Assembly (NCBI RefSeq): GCF_964204865.1
Contig: NC_135263.1
Coordinates: 11,391,426-11,455,425 of the forward strand
Direction: 5' to 3'
Source of the DNA: Styela clava
Lineage: Eukaryota; Chordata; Ascidiacea; Stolidobranchia; Styelidae
Length of the DNA stretch: 64,000 nucleotides
The notes below the pieces were generated by a model that had not been told where the DNA came from, did not search any database, and saw only the letters and a list, made by a program, of their open reading frames with translations. This document shows positions 24,872-38,158 of this stretch, piece by piece. Numbering within the stretch: the first letter of the stretch is position 1; each line of letters starts with the position of its first letter. The translations under genes were made by a program, and so were the position numbers.

Positions 24872-27851
24872 TCTTGTTGATTACGGTTCGAATTCTCTTA
24901 TATCCTCAAAATATTCAAACATAAATGTGAAAAAATTGTTAACGTCGAAATAAAAATCATTTTTCAACAATTAGAGTAGCATTGTAAGATTAGCAGTAGA
25001 CGAGAAGATTTGCCATTCAGAAAAAAAAATAAAACAGCAATGCACAAATATATGGACAGAACATATCGTTATTGTAGGCTGGGAAAGGAATAGCTAAAAA
25101 GATAACTAAATTAATCGCGTATTTAGTTGGCGATAGTAATTATATTCGGCAGTATTTCTATATTTTAATTTTCTTATCTTTAGGGTCAAGGTGTAAGCAT
25201 GTGGTAATATGAAAGCGTAATTAGATATTGCCAAGATTTTTGAATTCAAATGGAAATATTCATTTGCATATATTCTAATAATTCGTAGAGTGAAACGGTG
25301 TATTGGGCTTGTACAATGACCTGAGAAAAAAATTCGTCTTAGCCGTTATTGTCTTAGCCATAGGTGAAGTTAGGTGAGCTGTGATAATATAATAAAAGCA
25401 CTGGAACATTCATATTCAATGCGATTGCTCATGTCTATAAGTTAGCAAACAAAGTTATCAATTATATATTATATAGAAAGACAGCAGTCAAATATCGTAT
25501 TTGATTGTTTTATGTAGTAAACTTTTTTTTGTTGGAAAAATTTAGTCATTTAGTTGACATTGCAGGTTGCAGATCCTGAGTTGAAACACAATGTCAGCCA
25601 CCTTACTCAGGGCGTAATAAATGAGGTGTATAATACAGAACCTGGAATATTCAACCCCCTTTAATTAAAAACATACATAAGTAGTACAAAAACGTCCAAG
25701 ATTTCAATCACAAATCTGCTGCATTTTACTTTACAAAACTATAGCATATAATATCATTTGTAGATATTAGAGGTTTCATTTGTTGTCTCATCCAAGATGA
25801 GACCCGTCTCACGTTTAAAAGATACAAACACCCATAAATTGGTAATTGCTATCTACGACCTGATTTATAGAGCTCTATGATGTCGACTTGGGTTTTCCAC
25901 CGGCAGAATTCACCATATGTAATCAACAACTCATAGTTCATGCGAATATAATTATTAAACTGAAAACACGCGAGGTCTTCAAATCCGGAATGTTGATCAA
26001 AACTGCTTTTCAAACTGTCACTTGAAAACCCATAGGGTTCAAAACACCAAACCGGAAGGTCTATAAGAGTGAATTCTGATCAACAATAGTATTTTCGTGA
26101 AGATAAAATTTTCCTACTCTCCAATATGTCTCGCGATTGTTAATAGTTGGCTGAGAGTTTAAATAGGAAATAGGAGTTCACTACCTCAACTAACATGAAT
26201 TAGAACAGACTGATAATGTTTTTTACTTAACCTTAGTCATGATAATGTTTTTTGAGTCACCACGTAAGTACGTAAGTGAAGATGGATGTTTTTCACGGAG
26301 CTGTTAATTTAAGAAATTATGTTCATTTGAACGCAACTGGAAGTTATTCTAAAAACCAAATCAGACTTGCAAAACATTCAACTCTGGCTCTGAAGGATCA
26401 TGAAATTTTATTATAACGTAAATTGTCCGAAACTTTTTTGGTTTTAGTTGATCAATTAGACCCTGACTACTTAGTACGAACTCCGATTTTTAGAAATTTG
26501 ACAATACTCGATAACTGTCAAAAATCGCTTCAAGGCCATAGCTAACACTGACGTATATAAAAGTGCGAATGACAACGCGGAATGGTCTTTTGGCGGGTTG
26601 CATTTGTGCCGTAGAAAAGTCTAATTCACATCATTACTACAACGTGCCACGCGAAATTTATAGGGTTGGCGTTCGTTTCTCCAAGACCCATCACGACCCA
26701 AAGGTTAGATATCATGAATTTTAAGCCAAGCATGTTGATGAATATCCTCGCATGGTGAAGTAAGATTTTATATTTATCTCTGGGGCGATAAAACCTATAA
26801 CACGGCATTAATACGGTGGAGCGCAGCCCATTGTCAGGTTACAATTTTAGGGTATGGGAATATTCACCGTAATCAGTCGTTCTAGAACAGACACATGCCG
26901 TGATGGCAAAAGAAACCTTCGGTATGTTTTTCTTGCTGTCCGTATCAAATATGAGTGGCAATTATTTGAATACAATCATAAATAGAAGCTTGACCTAATA
27001 CTTTTTCATAAACCATAGGATTGATTGATTTGCAGAACACAGCACACAACTACCACGAAAGTAAGTTTAATTTGCACTATTTCTCAGAAAGAAAAATCCT
27101 AAAATCACTGAACGATTATCTTTGAATGCAGTGGACAGAATTGATTGGTGAGTGTGATTCCACCTCCATTCTTTTTTTTAATTTGCGCGCTTGGTAATAC
27201 TAGAATGAAGCTATTCGACAAATATAAAGTTACTGACATTTCTGCTTGTTCGTGTTGAATAATTTGTATCTAAAGACAATATGCAACTGCAATGTAACCC
27301 GCTGGAATATGTTTTTTGTGTGAATGTTTGCTTTTTTTCTGATTTAAATATGCCATTCTATGAGTGGAAGCACACGACAACCCTGCCAAGGAAAAACAAA
27401 ATTATCTGCAGCAATATAGTATATTGTTTCTGAATAGATATATGATATAAAAAAAAAAAATGATCAGCAATCGTAATCAATGAACATGATCAAGCATAGT
27501 ACATATATGAACTAAACTTAAACACATGTCGAGTCGAAATTCGTTTGGTCATCATGGGGGAAAGACGTTGTTCTTTGATGAGCATTTCATTCAGAAATTC
27601 ACCTGTGAAACGTGAAGCAGAGATTAGTGGTCAATATTAAATTGTTTGTAATATTAATGTATTATATGTATTTATTGTATTTGTATTATCGGAAATATTT
27701 AAAGCCAAATGAAACATTTTTAAATCCCCATTCTGTAAGAGATATTTCAATCCATTCATGTCCTAATCATCGTGCTGGCATAAACTAAGTCCTAATACTA
27801 TGAAATCGCTAAATTAAAAATTGTTAACTTTTGATATGCTATTTTAGACCT
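24872..27851. other. Upstream flank of copy 4 and gene-poor DNA
   Basis: Up to about 26690 this is paralogous to 20420-22640. From 26700 to 27851 I see only unique AT-rich sequence with no splice-flanked open frame I can support. Confidence 0.6.
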
Positions 27852-29119
27852 TTATTCTCTCTTCTTGCTTTCTTCTTTTTCTTTTTCTTCTCTTTCTTCA
27901 TTTTCTTTAGCTTCAGCAGAATCGTTATCAAACATTTCCTGCTCATCGCTATCGTCTTCAAAGTTGTCTGCTGAGTCTTCGTCAATCTGTGGTGGAGAAG
28001 TGATTAATTGTACACAAATCATACATGCTTGTCTTAGATATCTAATCCGCAAAATAATACACATTTTGACATTTGCGAATAACAGCAACATGGTATAGAT
28101 TTTAAATTGCCAATTGTAGGCTGTGTAATGTTGTTCGCTGTGTTGCGGAATCATAATAAAGCTAACACGCGAAAAACTTTCACAAAGAAAAGAAATAATC
28201 AAAATCCAAAATTAAAAGTTTGAGGGTAGGACCCTAATAATAAAAATGACAAATATGTAATAATATAATATAATATAATAAAAATGTCTACCTGGCGTTT
28301 AAATTATTATAATGAGAACAGCAAACAAACAATTTAATATTAAGGAAGAACTTTTCAAGTTTCGTATCAGTATCAGTAAATTTTTGCAAATACACGCCTT
28401 ATCTTGCCTTGTTTGAACACTAAAATTCTCATAAATAAATAACATTATTTTGCTATATTTCAACATGGCTGCTGTAGTTCTATTTTGTCTTTTGCTATGA
28501 CAAGCAAATAAAACTGTTAACTCACTTCTTCGTCATTTAGTATTTCATCGTCAAGTTCATCCTCATCTCCCCAACGGCGTGCAATTTTTCTGCAAAATAA
28601 AAATAAGGGGGTTTATTTTTGGTGCTTAACCCAGAGAAAAAAGTTGTAAAAAGGGCTTAGAAGAATAGAACTCATTCTCATTTCACGATGCTGGTCGCGG
28701 CTGTCTATTCAACAATGATCCAAATCTATTTAAAAAACAAAAAAAAATTTGACCTGAGCATAATAATGACATTATTTTCAAAAATTAATATGCGACTTTT
28801 GCGATTAATTTTCAACCTACATGTTTGTGGTATGGTGTGCTAGCAACTCTCTTCCTATTTTAGTCACTGCTCCTCCATATTGTAACGCTCTGACCCCCAA
28901 ACGGTGAATGTACGTGAGCAACTGTGTGTAATGTCTTTGAATGACACTGTATCTTTTTGCTTTCGCTCGATAACGGTTGAGAATACTATGGTAATGAGCC
29001 TTGTAATTGAGATGGCAGGAATGTCTACGACGGCGACGCCTTCTTCGCCACCAGGAGTCGCCACTTTCGAACGCGAGCATCGCCACAAGCGCCAACACAA
29101 TCACTAACTTCATCTGCAT
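27852..29119 (-). CDS. Subfamily B secreted polyarginine single-Cys peptide precursor
   Basis: Exons on the minus strand: 28821-29119, 28526-28589, 27852-27986; phases 2 and 0. Exon 1: signal peptide ending AMLAFESGDS, then WWRRRRRRRRHSCHLNYKAH, a Tyr/His/Arg-rich amphipathic helix and RLGVRALQYGGAVTKIGREL. Exon 2: KIARRWGDEDELDDEILNDE, again with Gly-Asp before the acidic tail. Exon 3 is extremely Glu/Asp-rich (FEDDSDEQEMFDNDS), ends KKRE and has its own stop; no fourth exon is needed. An acceptor (AACTTTCAG) lies 4 bases before the ATG. The eight Arg use mixed AGA, AGG, CGN codons, so the run is kept by selection rather than by slippage alone. Function inferred: cationic defence peptide with a neutralising propiece. 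Confidence 0.82.
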
Positions 29120-30257
29120 TTTTCTGAAAGTTAGAATTGAGGGTATTACTTTTTTGTATTTGTTATTTAATAAAATGTATTTGCAGTATATTTGATTGAA
29201 TAGTATCTATTCATTCAACTTGAAGTACGGAAGTTAGTACAAAATTTTACAGTAGGAATATTGGTCAGACACACAAAGAAAAATTTGTCAAACGCGTACT
29301 GAATGTTTTGTGTAATCTTATAAGTTTTCGTGACTTTTCGTTTAAATGTACAAATCAAAAACACAATTTTGATAATCATTGGAAGCAGAATCGACGAAAT
29401 TAGAATCGAATTCAAAATACTCTGATAATTTGCTTTAATAAAGCGAAGCAAAATAAAGTCTTGAACAAAGACAAGATATGTGTAACGTTGAGCCACTGTA
29501 TGTAGTAACTATATCTGATTTGATTTTCTTGGTCATAATGTATTTTACCCTAATCACTCTTTTTGATAACTTTCTTTTTACAACAAACATTATTGAACTC
29601 CGATTGCCAACGAGAAACTCGAACTGTTTATTTACAAACCTTGTATCCACCGACTTGCCCAATAATCGTCAATGCCAAAATCTTCCGTCTGTATTTTTAA
29701 CCTTTGCAAGCATCGTATTATATAGAAGCCAGAATTGAGAATTTGCTTAATAAATTTGTCTTAAAAGCTGATTCCGACAATAGAATAATACACTATTATA
29801 TTATTACTTTTATTGAAATTCAATTCGACGAGAATGAGGATATCCGTATATTAGAAAAATATGCAAAGATGAAATCGTGGGTTCATGCTAAAGTCTATTA
29901 TTAAGCAAAATTACTGATTGCCATATGGTAACTAGATTTCAAATAACCAATATGTACAAAGGCATATTCATATTTTTCATTACTGTCGGAAATTGTGCAA
30001 ATGGTAGTTCAAATTTCAGACTAAGCAGAATTTTAATACAAAAAGATCGTTAAACATATTACCGTTTTTGAAGAAAGGTATGCTATGATCAGTCATTTAG
30101 TTTTGACATTCAATACATATTAGCATACTTTCATGATAATGATTCCGCTCAAACAAATATATATTCTGTGTTATTCTGTGAGTATGCCCTTCCTGATGGG
30201 TTAGCTAAGCACGGTAATTTTGTGTTGTGTCTATGTGTGAAATATGTTCGGCTACAC
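29120..30257. other. Gene-poor spacer
   Basis: AT-rich DNA upstream of the 29119 gene. Several frames of 60-93 codons overlap on both strands, but none has a signal peptide, a recognisable domain or paired splice sites. Confidence 0.5.
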
Positions 30258-30565
30258 CAGGGGGGAGCAAGGTTTTAGAACTATGGGCCAAACATTTTGC
30301 TCGTCTAGATTGCCGGGCCATATAAGTGTGACCTATAAAGTTACATTTCATAAACAACGTATACAGTGTTACAAAAGCAAAAGTGGAAAACAACAAACCT
30401 CGTGCAAAAACTAAATCAATCGCAGTCCCAACAAACTTCTTGACCTATTTTTTAGATAAAACATCAAAATTTGGTTTTAGTTTGGTTGTGGCTGCATCAA
30501 GCGTGCCAGATTAAATTAACCAACGGGCCGGATTCGGCCCGCGGGCCGCAGTTTACCCATGTCAG
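30258..30565. mobile_element. Short hAT-like element, 8-bp target duplication
   Basis: Flanked by perfect GGCTACAC duplications (30250-30257 and 30566-30573). It starts CAGGGGGGAGCAAGG, typical of hAT termini. The right end contains GGCCCGCGGGCCGCAGTTTA, also seen in the element at 38991, but its last bases are diverged. It has no coding capacity. Confidence 0.72.
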
Positions 30566-31364
30566 GGCTACACGCTAAACATCAGCGCTGAACTCGGCGC
30601 CAGGGCTTTCTGTCGGGCTTAAAGATAATAATTATTGAACACAAATTTTTATATCGTGACTTCGCGCAAGATGTGTTCCAGCTTTCCAATATCTTGCTGA
30701 GAGATTTACCGTTTACTTATTGGCAATGATAAGTTGGGGATCTTTAACTATTCGATATCATGCGGGCCAGTTCATCTAAAACAGACGTTCTTGATGTACC
30801 AAATTAATTTCAGGAAAGGTCATATAGAATATAAATTTGGAAACAACAACGAAGCGTGATTTTCGGGAAGAGTTTGCGCAGAATCCACAGATCCAATTGA
30901 GTTGGAACATTGTGTTTGATAATATAACAAATTAGGCTTGGTACTTCTTTTCGGGTACTGATTAATCTATTCATTTCAGTGTTGTTGGACTTTAAAAATT
31001 CTAGGGATTTGCGCATAAACATTATATTTTGACGTACATTTTGCCTTAAAATTCATACATGTCGGGGGGAGTCGTGAACAATCGTCTTATTTTATAGATC
31101 GATTGATCACGTTTGATTTATTACGTGACAAAAGCGTTGTTGTCCAACAGATAATAATATTGAACATTTATTATTTATTAAAGATACTACAAACTTTAAA
31201 GTACCCTGAATAACCGAAGCAAAAATTATGCATTATATATAGTGTATTTCCAAATACATAAATAATAAAATGACATTCTAAACTTTTATTCAAAAAAGCA
31301 AGATCGGGAAGGTTTGATTCGTTTATGTAACATTGTGTTCTGTCGGTCGATACTCTTCACTTTA

Positions 31365-32582
31365 CTAAACTTCCCGAACAAAATCTCCAGCTGAAAAAAA
31401 ATAGAATATCTTCAATGGTAATGACGGTTACAATGGTAAAAAATTGATTTTGAACACAATACTGACCTACGAATCCTTTTTTTAAATTATTTTCGTTGTT
31501 GTAGTTAGGTTAAAAAAATGACTACTGAACCAATTAATCAAAATTATGGCAGTTAATAGGAAAGATAAAACTGTGGTGTTGTACAAAGTATTGTTAAAGT
31601 TTAAATCAGTAACATGCGATAGTTTCAAAATAAAAAATAAAAAAATATATCAAAGTTCCGGGGTGTGCCGAATATTTCTAATTACAAATCTTTCAGTAAA
31701 GCCTATTTTTAAATTACTTACCATGTTGGGGAAGTCCATTTTCCTGTTTCTCTTCTTTTTCCTCGAACAGATGTTGATCGTCATTCTCTTCATTGAAGTT
31801 GTCTTCTATTGCGTCATTCTGTTTTAGAAAAATATATTTATTGAACATGTCGTCCGGAATGCAGCACTTGGTAGTTTTTGATGACCACTCTCCATGCAAC
31901 TGGCCCTCACTTTTCACTCGTTATTTCAAGACAAATCAATTATATCAATGCTTCAAAAGTAGGATTAATGGAATTTTCTCAATTAAACATCGATATATGT
32001 GAATAGTTCTGCTGTAAAAATGAAACTTGACTGTTTATTTGCTTTTGTATATTTATAACTTAATTCACTCTCCCAAAACTTCTTTGTGTTTAAGTATTGA
32101 ATTAATAATACCTCACTAAACTTACCATGTTGTCAGAAAACAAGTCATCATCAACTAAATCGTCATCTCCATAATGATAGGCAATATGTCTGCAAAATAA
32201 AAATAATATAATCAATGAACACTATATTATATCAACAGCAAAAGTTTTATCTTAGGTAAGTGTTAAAACTTTCATTAGTTACCACATACCTGTGCCTGGC
32301 ATGTTGTGACAACAACTGTCTCCCGATTCCGGTCACGTAGCCACCATATCTAACAGCTTTCACTCCAACACCATGTACGTACGACACTAGAGCTTTATAG
32401 TTGGCTAGAACGACTCGGTATTTTGATTGCAACGCTCGGTACAATCTCAGAGTATTCAAATGATGAGATTTGTACGCGTTGTAATAACGTCTACTTCTCC
32501 TCCGTCTCCTAGACCAGGATTCTCCAGATTCAAAAGCAAGAATTGCCACCAAACCCAACACAAGCAACAATTTTTTCTGCAT
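31365..32582 (-). CDS. Subfamily B secreted polyarginine peptide precursor lacking Cys
   Basis: Exons on the minus strand: 32290-32582, 32126-32189, 31722-31818, 31365-31390; phases 2, 0, 1. The start is the ATG of MQKKLLLVLGLVAILAF. Upstream in-frame codons cross an acceptor (GCTTTCAG) and are not coding. Mature part begins WSRRRRRSRRYYNAYKSHHL and ends GVKAVRYGGYVTGIGRQLL. Exon 2: HIAYHYGDDDLVDDDLF, with the Gly-Asp junction. Exon 3: NDAIEDNFNEENDDQHLFEE. Exon 4: AGDFVREV, stop. The position after the Arg run is Tyr-Tyr rather than Cys, so this member could not form the single-disulfide dimer possible for its relatives. Confidence 0.8.
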
Positions 32583-32879
32583 TTTCACTGAAAGCAAAAA
32601 TCAAAAAATATTGTATTATTCTGGTAGAGATATGATCAGGTAAAGCTGTGATTACGGTGATTCGATTTGCCGAACAATGCTTTGCTGTACCGTGCATGTT
32701 CACCATGTATGTTCTGTCTAAGATTAGTAAATATCATGGATTATCAACGAAAACCTTCAACACAAAAAATAGCATCATTACCCACTTAAAATAGGAAAAA
32801 TTGGTCTACGGCGTCTTCGGTATGAAAATTTAGAAGTGGCCAAAAATGCGCAAAAATGTGGAAATATTTGGTGATAATT

Positions 32880-32946
32880 TCAATAATACAAATAATAATA
32901 ATAATACAATAATACAATAATTCAACAATACAAATTCAATAATACA
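32880..32946. repeat. AT-rich microsatellite (AAT/AATAC)
   Basis: Degenerate run of AATAATACA and AATAAT units, upstream of the 31365-32582 gene. Confidence 0.8.
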
Positions 32947-33616
32947 GAGTTTTTATAAACCATTGGTAAAAATAGTAAGATGGTTTTTGGATCGGCATCG
33001 GCAATGGTAAAATTTATTTCGTTTTAAAATTGAAATTGAGCGAGTCGCTGTAGGTTTGATGCAACTCTGTATTCTCACCCTCTACTCACCTATTTATAAA
33101 TTCAGGAAGTTTTGAAGGAATCTTTGACACCTTTCAGTCGTTCCACAAAATATCCTATTTTCTGGCAGCTATTTATTCATATTCACTTGTTTTCATAAAA
33201 AAAATCAAGTGGAAAAAACATTTCCGTTCAAATGTCGACCCCCTGCTTGTTTGGATTTTGAACCCAATAAGGGAATTCCGTTTTTATTCGCCGGTATATT
33301 GGCAGTTATGGAGAGGTCAAAATGATAGTCAAAACATGAACGTAATCCAATTCAGAAACCATTTCCTGACAGCAGGTGACAAAAATGTGCAATTTTTGCA
33401 AAAAATATTCGCTCAAAAATTCAAAAATGATATATATGGATTTTATTCATTAAGCTAGATTAGTTACAGAAATGAACAAGAGAGATGGCCGATCTGCATC
33501 ATTGCGGCATCCCCGTTGTCTGACATTGCGAAATTGCTCTCTGGGACAGTGTTTTGAAATTTTCATTTTAGTTTGAACCAAATTAGAGACACCAATGTTT
33601 TCATGTTCATCTATGC

Positions 33617-34457
33617 CAGTGGTTCTTAACCTTTGTGAGCCTGCCGAACCCCTGCGCTATTCTGCAATCTCCCGCCGAACCCCATCGTACTGAACGGTTG
33701 AAATTAGAAGCCAAACCGTAACGTTATAAAGCGGAAGCTAATTCTTGCAAGGTTATAGAATATGAACATTGTGATGAAACCTTAGATATCAATAACCATG
33801 TGGGAATAACCATTGTTTTGTCACAATGGCGTTGGCGGCAGAAAGAGCAGATGGTTTTTGTTGTATAAGTTTTGCTGGTGAACCGGCGAAAACTGATAAA
33901 AAATAACTTTGAAAATCCGAAAGATGATAATATACTCCATAAACGTTGGTAGTTCAAGCAATTTGTTCTCAAACTTTAAACTGCGCTGAAATGCGAATAA
34001 AATCGTTTGCCAATAGTTTTATTTTACAGAAATAGAGATAGGATTAATTCGGCGCCATATCGAGGTTGTCCTGAATGGATCATAATAATTTCGGATAAAG
34101 CTCTGCGATAAACTACTCCTTGTCGCAAATTTATCACCTAGTGAAATTCAAACACGCTCTGATTTTGCATTCATTCATGTACAATTACTGCCTATCTTCG
34201 ATTTATCCGTAAAATTGAGTTAATTTTTATTAGTACGGTGGAATATGAATAAGGGTAACACCAATTAATTGTTTCATTCAATTGTTCAAGTCATTAGTAA
34301 TTAGTCATCATGAACTATAGTTATTTTTGCATAATTAGTATGCAGGGTGATAAAAAAGTCTCATAATATGCAACTGTTTCAGAGCACCTTCGTCGCACCT
34401 CTGGAACAGCTCCACCGAACCCCAGGGGTTCGATCGAACCCAGTTTAAGAACCACTG
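33617..34457. mobile_element. hAT-like non-autonomous element
   Basis: Perfect 8-bp target duplication ATCTATGC (33609-33616 and 34458-34465) and a perfect 13-bp terminal inverted repeat CAGTGGTTCTTAA. Both ends contain CCGAACCCC-type sequence. No intact transposase frame was found in its 841 bp. Confidence 0.88.
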
Positions 34458-34465
34458 ATCTATGC

Positions 34466-36530
34466 AATCAAACGTGGGCCATTGTATACAACAGCACAAA
34501 AACATGTCTTAACGACGGCTCACCTTTAGCAGCAGCATGGATTATGTTTACATGAGTTACAAATTGTTTTAGAGAAAAACGTTGTTTTAACATTTGCCTA
34601 AATTTACAAAATGCAAACTTATTTTCCTGCCGCGTACGATTTTATAAAGCATGATACGATAATTTTATGAAAGTATTTTTAATATTCTGATTAGTTTGAT
34701 TGTTTCTAAAATGAATGTTGATTAAATGAGCATGATATATTTGTATAGATGTTAATAACTTTTCATTATAAGCAAATTGCTTCCTCGCTGTTTTGCAAAA
34801 TGATATCACGCAAACCTATTTGCATTCAGTTGATGCGTGGCTGATCTTTGTTGTCTACAGTAATGGTAAAGTGGGATACGTTTGTCGAAAACGCGTAGGA
34901 AACTGGAAAGTAGAAAACTGCATATCTATTTATGTTACCATCATTGGCCTTCTCAAAATACCGTTTTCATACCCCAAAGACGCAAACAAATGCACTCAGA
35001 CCCTGTTGGTGTAACCCCGATATTTTATGAGTTATTATGCCATTAGTACCGATTTAAATGGTATTTTATGGGCTACTCGAGGCTATCAAGCTCTATTGTT
35101 TTTTTTCGTTCCTCTGACATGTATATTTGGGCTTGGCTTATTTGCTTATTAGATTCGTTGTATAGAGTTAATGGCAGAGAGATGTCGCAAATATTGCACA
35201 TTGTAACGTCCGGTTTTAAAAAAGTTTCAAGTCAGTTAATTTTTAGAGAAGTCCGGCATGATCGGCTTTGGGTCCGTGTTGCCTCTTGCATAACTCGTGA
35301 ATAAAATAGGCAAATCAAAAAGAGGACATGCACCAGGAATCATAACATCCTATTACGCACACCATCTATGTATACAAAATATCTATTAGAGTCTACCCAC
35401 TCAGGATAGCCCACATGAGCAGGATGTTATCACGCATATATCTACATCCTGTTGTTGCAAAATCCAAAATACCATATACATGATTATATGCGCAATTATT
35501 TCTTCTATGATTTATTATTATGACCGACACAATAACCACGTATGTGACGCTCATATGTGGGTCAATGGTTCTTGCGAGATTCACCATGTGGCTAATCTTT
35601 TTTTTTTGTATGTGTTCAGTCTAACCATATTATGCAAGGGCATTATCAGGGTTTTGCAAAAATTGAAAATCGCCCCATATTTGCCTTATGACTGATGTTC
35701 ACAGCCCGAGTAAGAAATCTTCTACATTTCAAATAATATATAATACTTTGCGAAATTATTTTTATATCAAGATTATAGAGACTTCAGATACTGACAATAA
35801 TCTGATAAAAACATGGAGCCAGTCTGAGAACGGGAGCGTTTATCTGGTACAACTGGTGTTGTACGAAATGACACTTTATGACGTCACAGAGTTATCGTTA
35901 TATTGCTTTCATTTTGTAAGAATAGAAGTCATTGCCTTGATTTCATTGTTGCTCATGATTGCATTTTTCTTGGTTTTAACCTGTTGTAAGCCATTTGTCT
36001 CTATCGGGCTACCAGACTAGACTTTGACGTTTGATCTTGGCGACTGAGTAATCCAGCATACACGACAGAATGGTTGACGGCCTAAGGCTCAATCAAGAGA
36101 CTTTGGACGCCAAAAGTGTATACACTGTAATACGTGAATCGGTGTCACAAAACAATAATCTTCAGTCGAAATTAAAAGAATGACCTTAGTTCGTGGTTGG
36201 TGCAACAGTAATCGACATACATGCCACAACAGTTTTGAGAGACCACGAAAATATTCTAATTTTGGAAACTACCAATTTTAAGCAACTCATATCATTTAAT
36301 TAATATCATTTACAAACACTTCAAATTTGGCCGCTCTATTTATCCCTGACCAATAGTAACATCACAAATATATTCAACAACTTAGAAGCGTATTTATTCC
36401 ATCATTATTATACATATCATGATTAAATTAATTAAAATGTTTCTGTTTATGATAAAACTGAATATTCTTTAACTGCAGTGCAACAATTAATATATAAGCA
36501 CTATTTTTCTTTAGTTAGATTCTGGGAAAT
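34466..36530. other. Gene-poor region with unassigned short frames
   Basis: The longest open frame is 35688-36020 (+), 110 codons, with one hydrophobic stretch (ALISLLLMIAFFLVLT) near its C-terminus. There is no signal peptide, known motif or paralogue in the window. Frames at 34793 and 35068 are similar in quality. I do not call any of them a gene. Confidence 0.4.
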
Positions 36531-37430
36531 TTATTCTTCCAAATTCTTCACAATTTGATCAACTTGATCGGCATCTTCAGCTTAAAATAAAATGAGCAAA
36601 ATGAATTATTTTTACATAAAAAAAAATAATAAAAATTGGAATAGAAATTATTTATTTTCCTTGTACGTCCTTTATAGTACATACCTTCAATGTCATCAAT
36701 ATATTCAGGGAGAGCTGCCACAAGAGAATTCAAATCCATGTTCTACAAAGATAATGTGAGAGTAAATTTCCAATTATAGAAGTTCGAGTATTTATTGGCA
36801 TGATTATTTTAGGTAAAAGTCTATTTGTAAATCTAATGTGATGTCGTTTCAAAATTTACAAAAATCGTGTACAATTTTTTGCTATATAAATTTATAAAGC
36901 AATATGCAGAAGCTAAGCTGATACCTTATTTAGCAGCATATCTTCATCTTCAAAAGCAGTGCGTCTGAAAATATCAGTCAATGAATTAATTTGAACACGA
37001 TATTTGTGCCGGTAGTTACCAGTTAGGCACACTTTCTTGAGCCCTGTCGATCGCAAAGGCCCCACACGGTGTCGCAATTGTCGAAATGAGCTAAATATAG
37101 TACTGAACAGATGGTCCAGGGATCCACGCAAAGTTATTCTTATTGGCATCTTATGGAAAATATTCTCATCGACTATTCCATTAAATACCAGTCAACCAAC
37201 CTTTGTTTGGAAGGCAGAAGATGAGTTTGTTGGTTAAGTTTTTTCAGTGATCTCATCAATGAGTGGTATTCTTTCTTTATACGGTTGCGTTTCTTCAACA
37301 ACGCCATATATCTTTGCCGCTCGTTTTTTGTAAGTCGGACTTGACCCTGGTGAATTGAATTACTCACGCTTGCTTTACTCGCAACAACGGCAAAGATGAC
37401 AACAAGGGCAAGGGCAATCACAAACTTCAT
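36531..37430 (-). CDS. Divergent member of the secreted peptide family (no polyarginine, no Cys)
   Basis: Exons on the minus strand: 37201-37430, 36925-36964, 36685-36742, 36531-36580; phases 2, 0, 1, identical to subfamily B. Exon 1: signal peptide (MKFVIALALVVIFAVVASKA), then a Lys/Arg-rich helix (MALLKKRNRIKKEYHSLMRS, LKKLNQQTHLL). Exon 2: RTAFEDEDMLLNK. Exon 3: NMDLNSLVAALPEYIDDIE. Exon 4: AEDADQVDQIVKNLEE, stop; it shares the AED start with the 60681 gene. The core is less basic, lacks Cys and lacks the Gly-Asp junction. An acceptor TTGACAG lies 3 bases before the ATG, and a TATA box with a 5' UTR exon is visible upstream at about 38159-38250. Confidence 0.75.
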
Positions 37431-38158
37431 CTTCTGTCAACAAGATATGCTTGTTTAAATTTAGTTTAATCCGACTTGAATAAAGTATATGTCATACAAA
37501 TGTATGGCTGATATTATACTTTGAGTTCTCAACTTTTTAATACACCAATGGATGACACAAAAAACTGCATACCTTACCACCATTTAAGCTGGCCAAGAAT
37601 CTTAAAATTTGATTTTTTTCTGAATTGATAAAATACATGCTATTCTATTCTGGATTACAATATGAATAATTGTCCGTTTTTGGTTGCATGTGATTTCATG
37701 GATGCCAAAAATATCTAACAAACCTAATTAACAGGCATTTTATTGGCAAATCTACAAATAAACAATCATGTACATTATGGTGTAAGAGAATTCAGATTTA
37801 AATGAGAAATGGAATTTATTTCGGCATAAATTGCATTTCTTTTTTCTCTGAAACTTTTTAGAAAGAAAAGAATCACTATGAATTTAATATAAAAACAAGT
37901 ATTTTGCTGAATTCCATTGAATTAGGAGTAGTTAAGAAGTTTTTTTGTTAACGTTTCGTGGACAATGGTCTACCAAAAAGCCCAAGATTTACGAAACAGA
38001 ATGGCAGCATTTTATAAAGAGATGAGCGAGCTAATGTTTCATTAGGAATTCTCAATTTAATATTTGGGGATATAGGAATTGTTTAACTAACCTAATTTAG
38101 AGTCAATTGATTAAATTACAACTTCTAAACAACGTAGTTTTTCGTTTCTTTCACTTAC

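Noticed and set aside
28864-29195. Other frames overlapping the 27852-29119 gene on both strands
   Set aside because: Antisense or out-of-frame shadows of exon 1; the spliced minus-strand gene explains the region.
35688-36020. 110-codon frame with one hydrophobic stretch
   Set aside because: A single hydrophobic run in AT-rich DNA is weak evidence. No signal peptide, paralogue or motif. Kept only as a remark in the gene-poor region.
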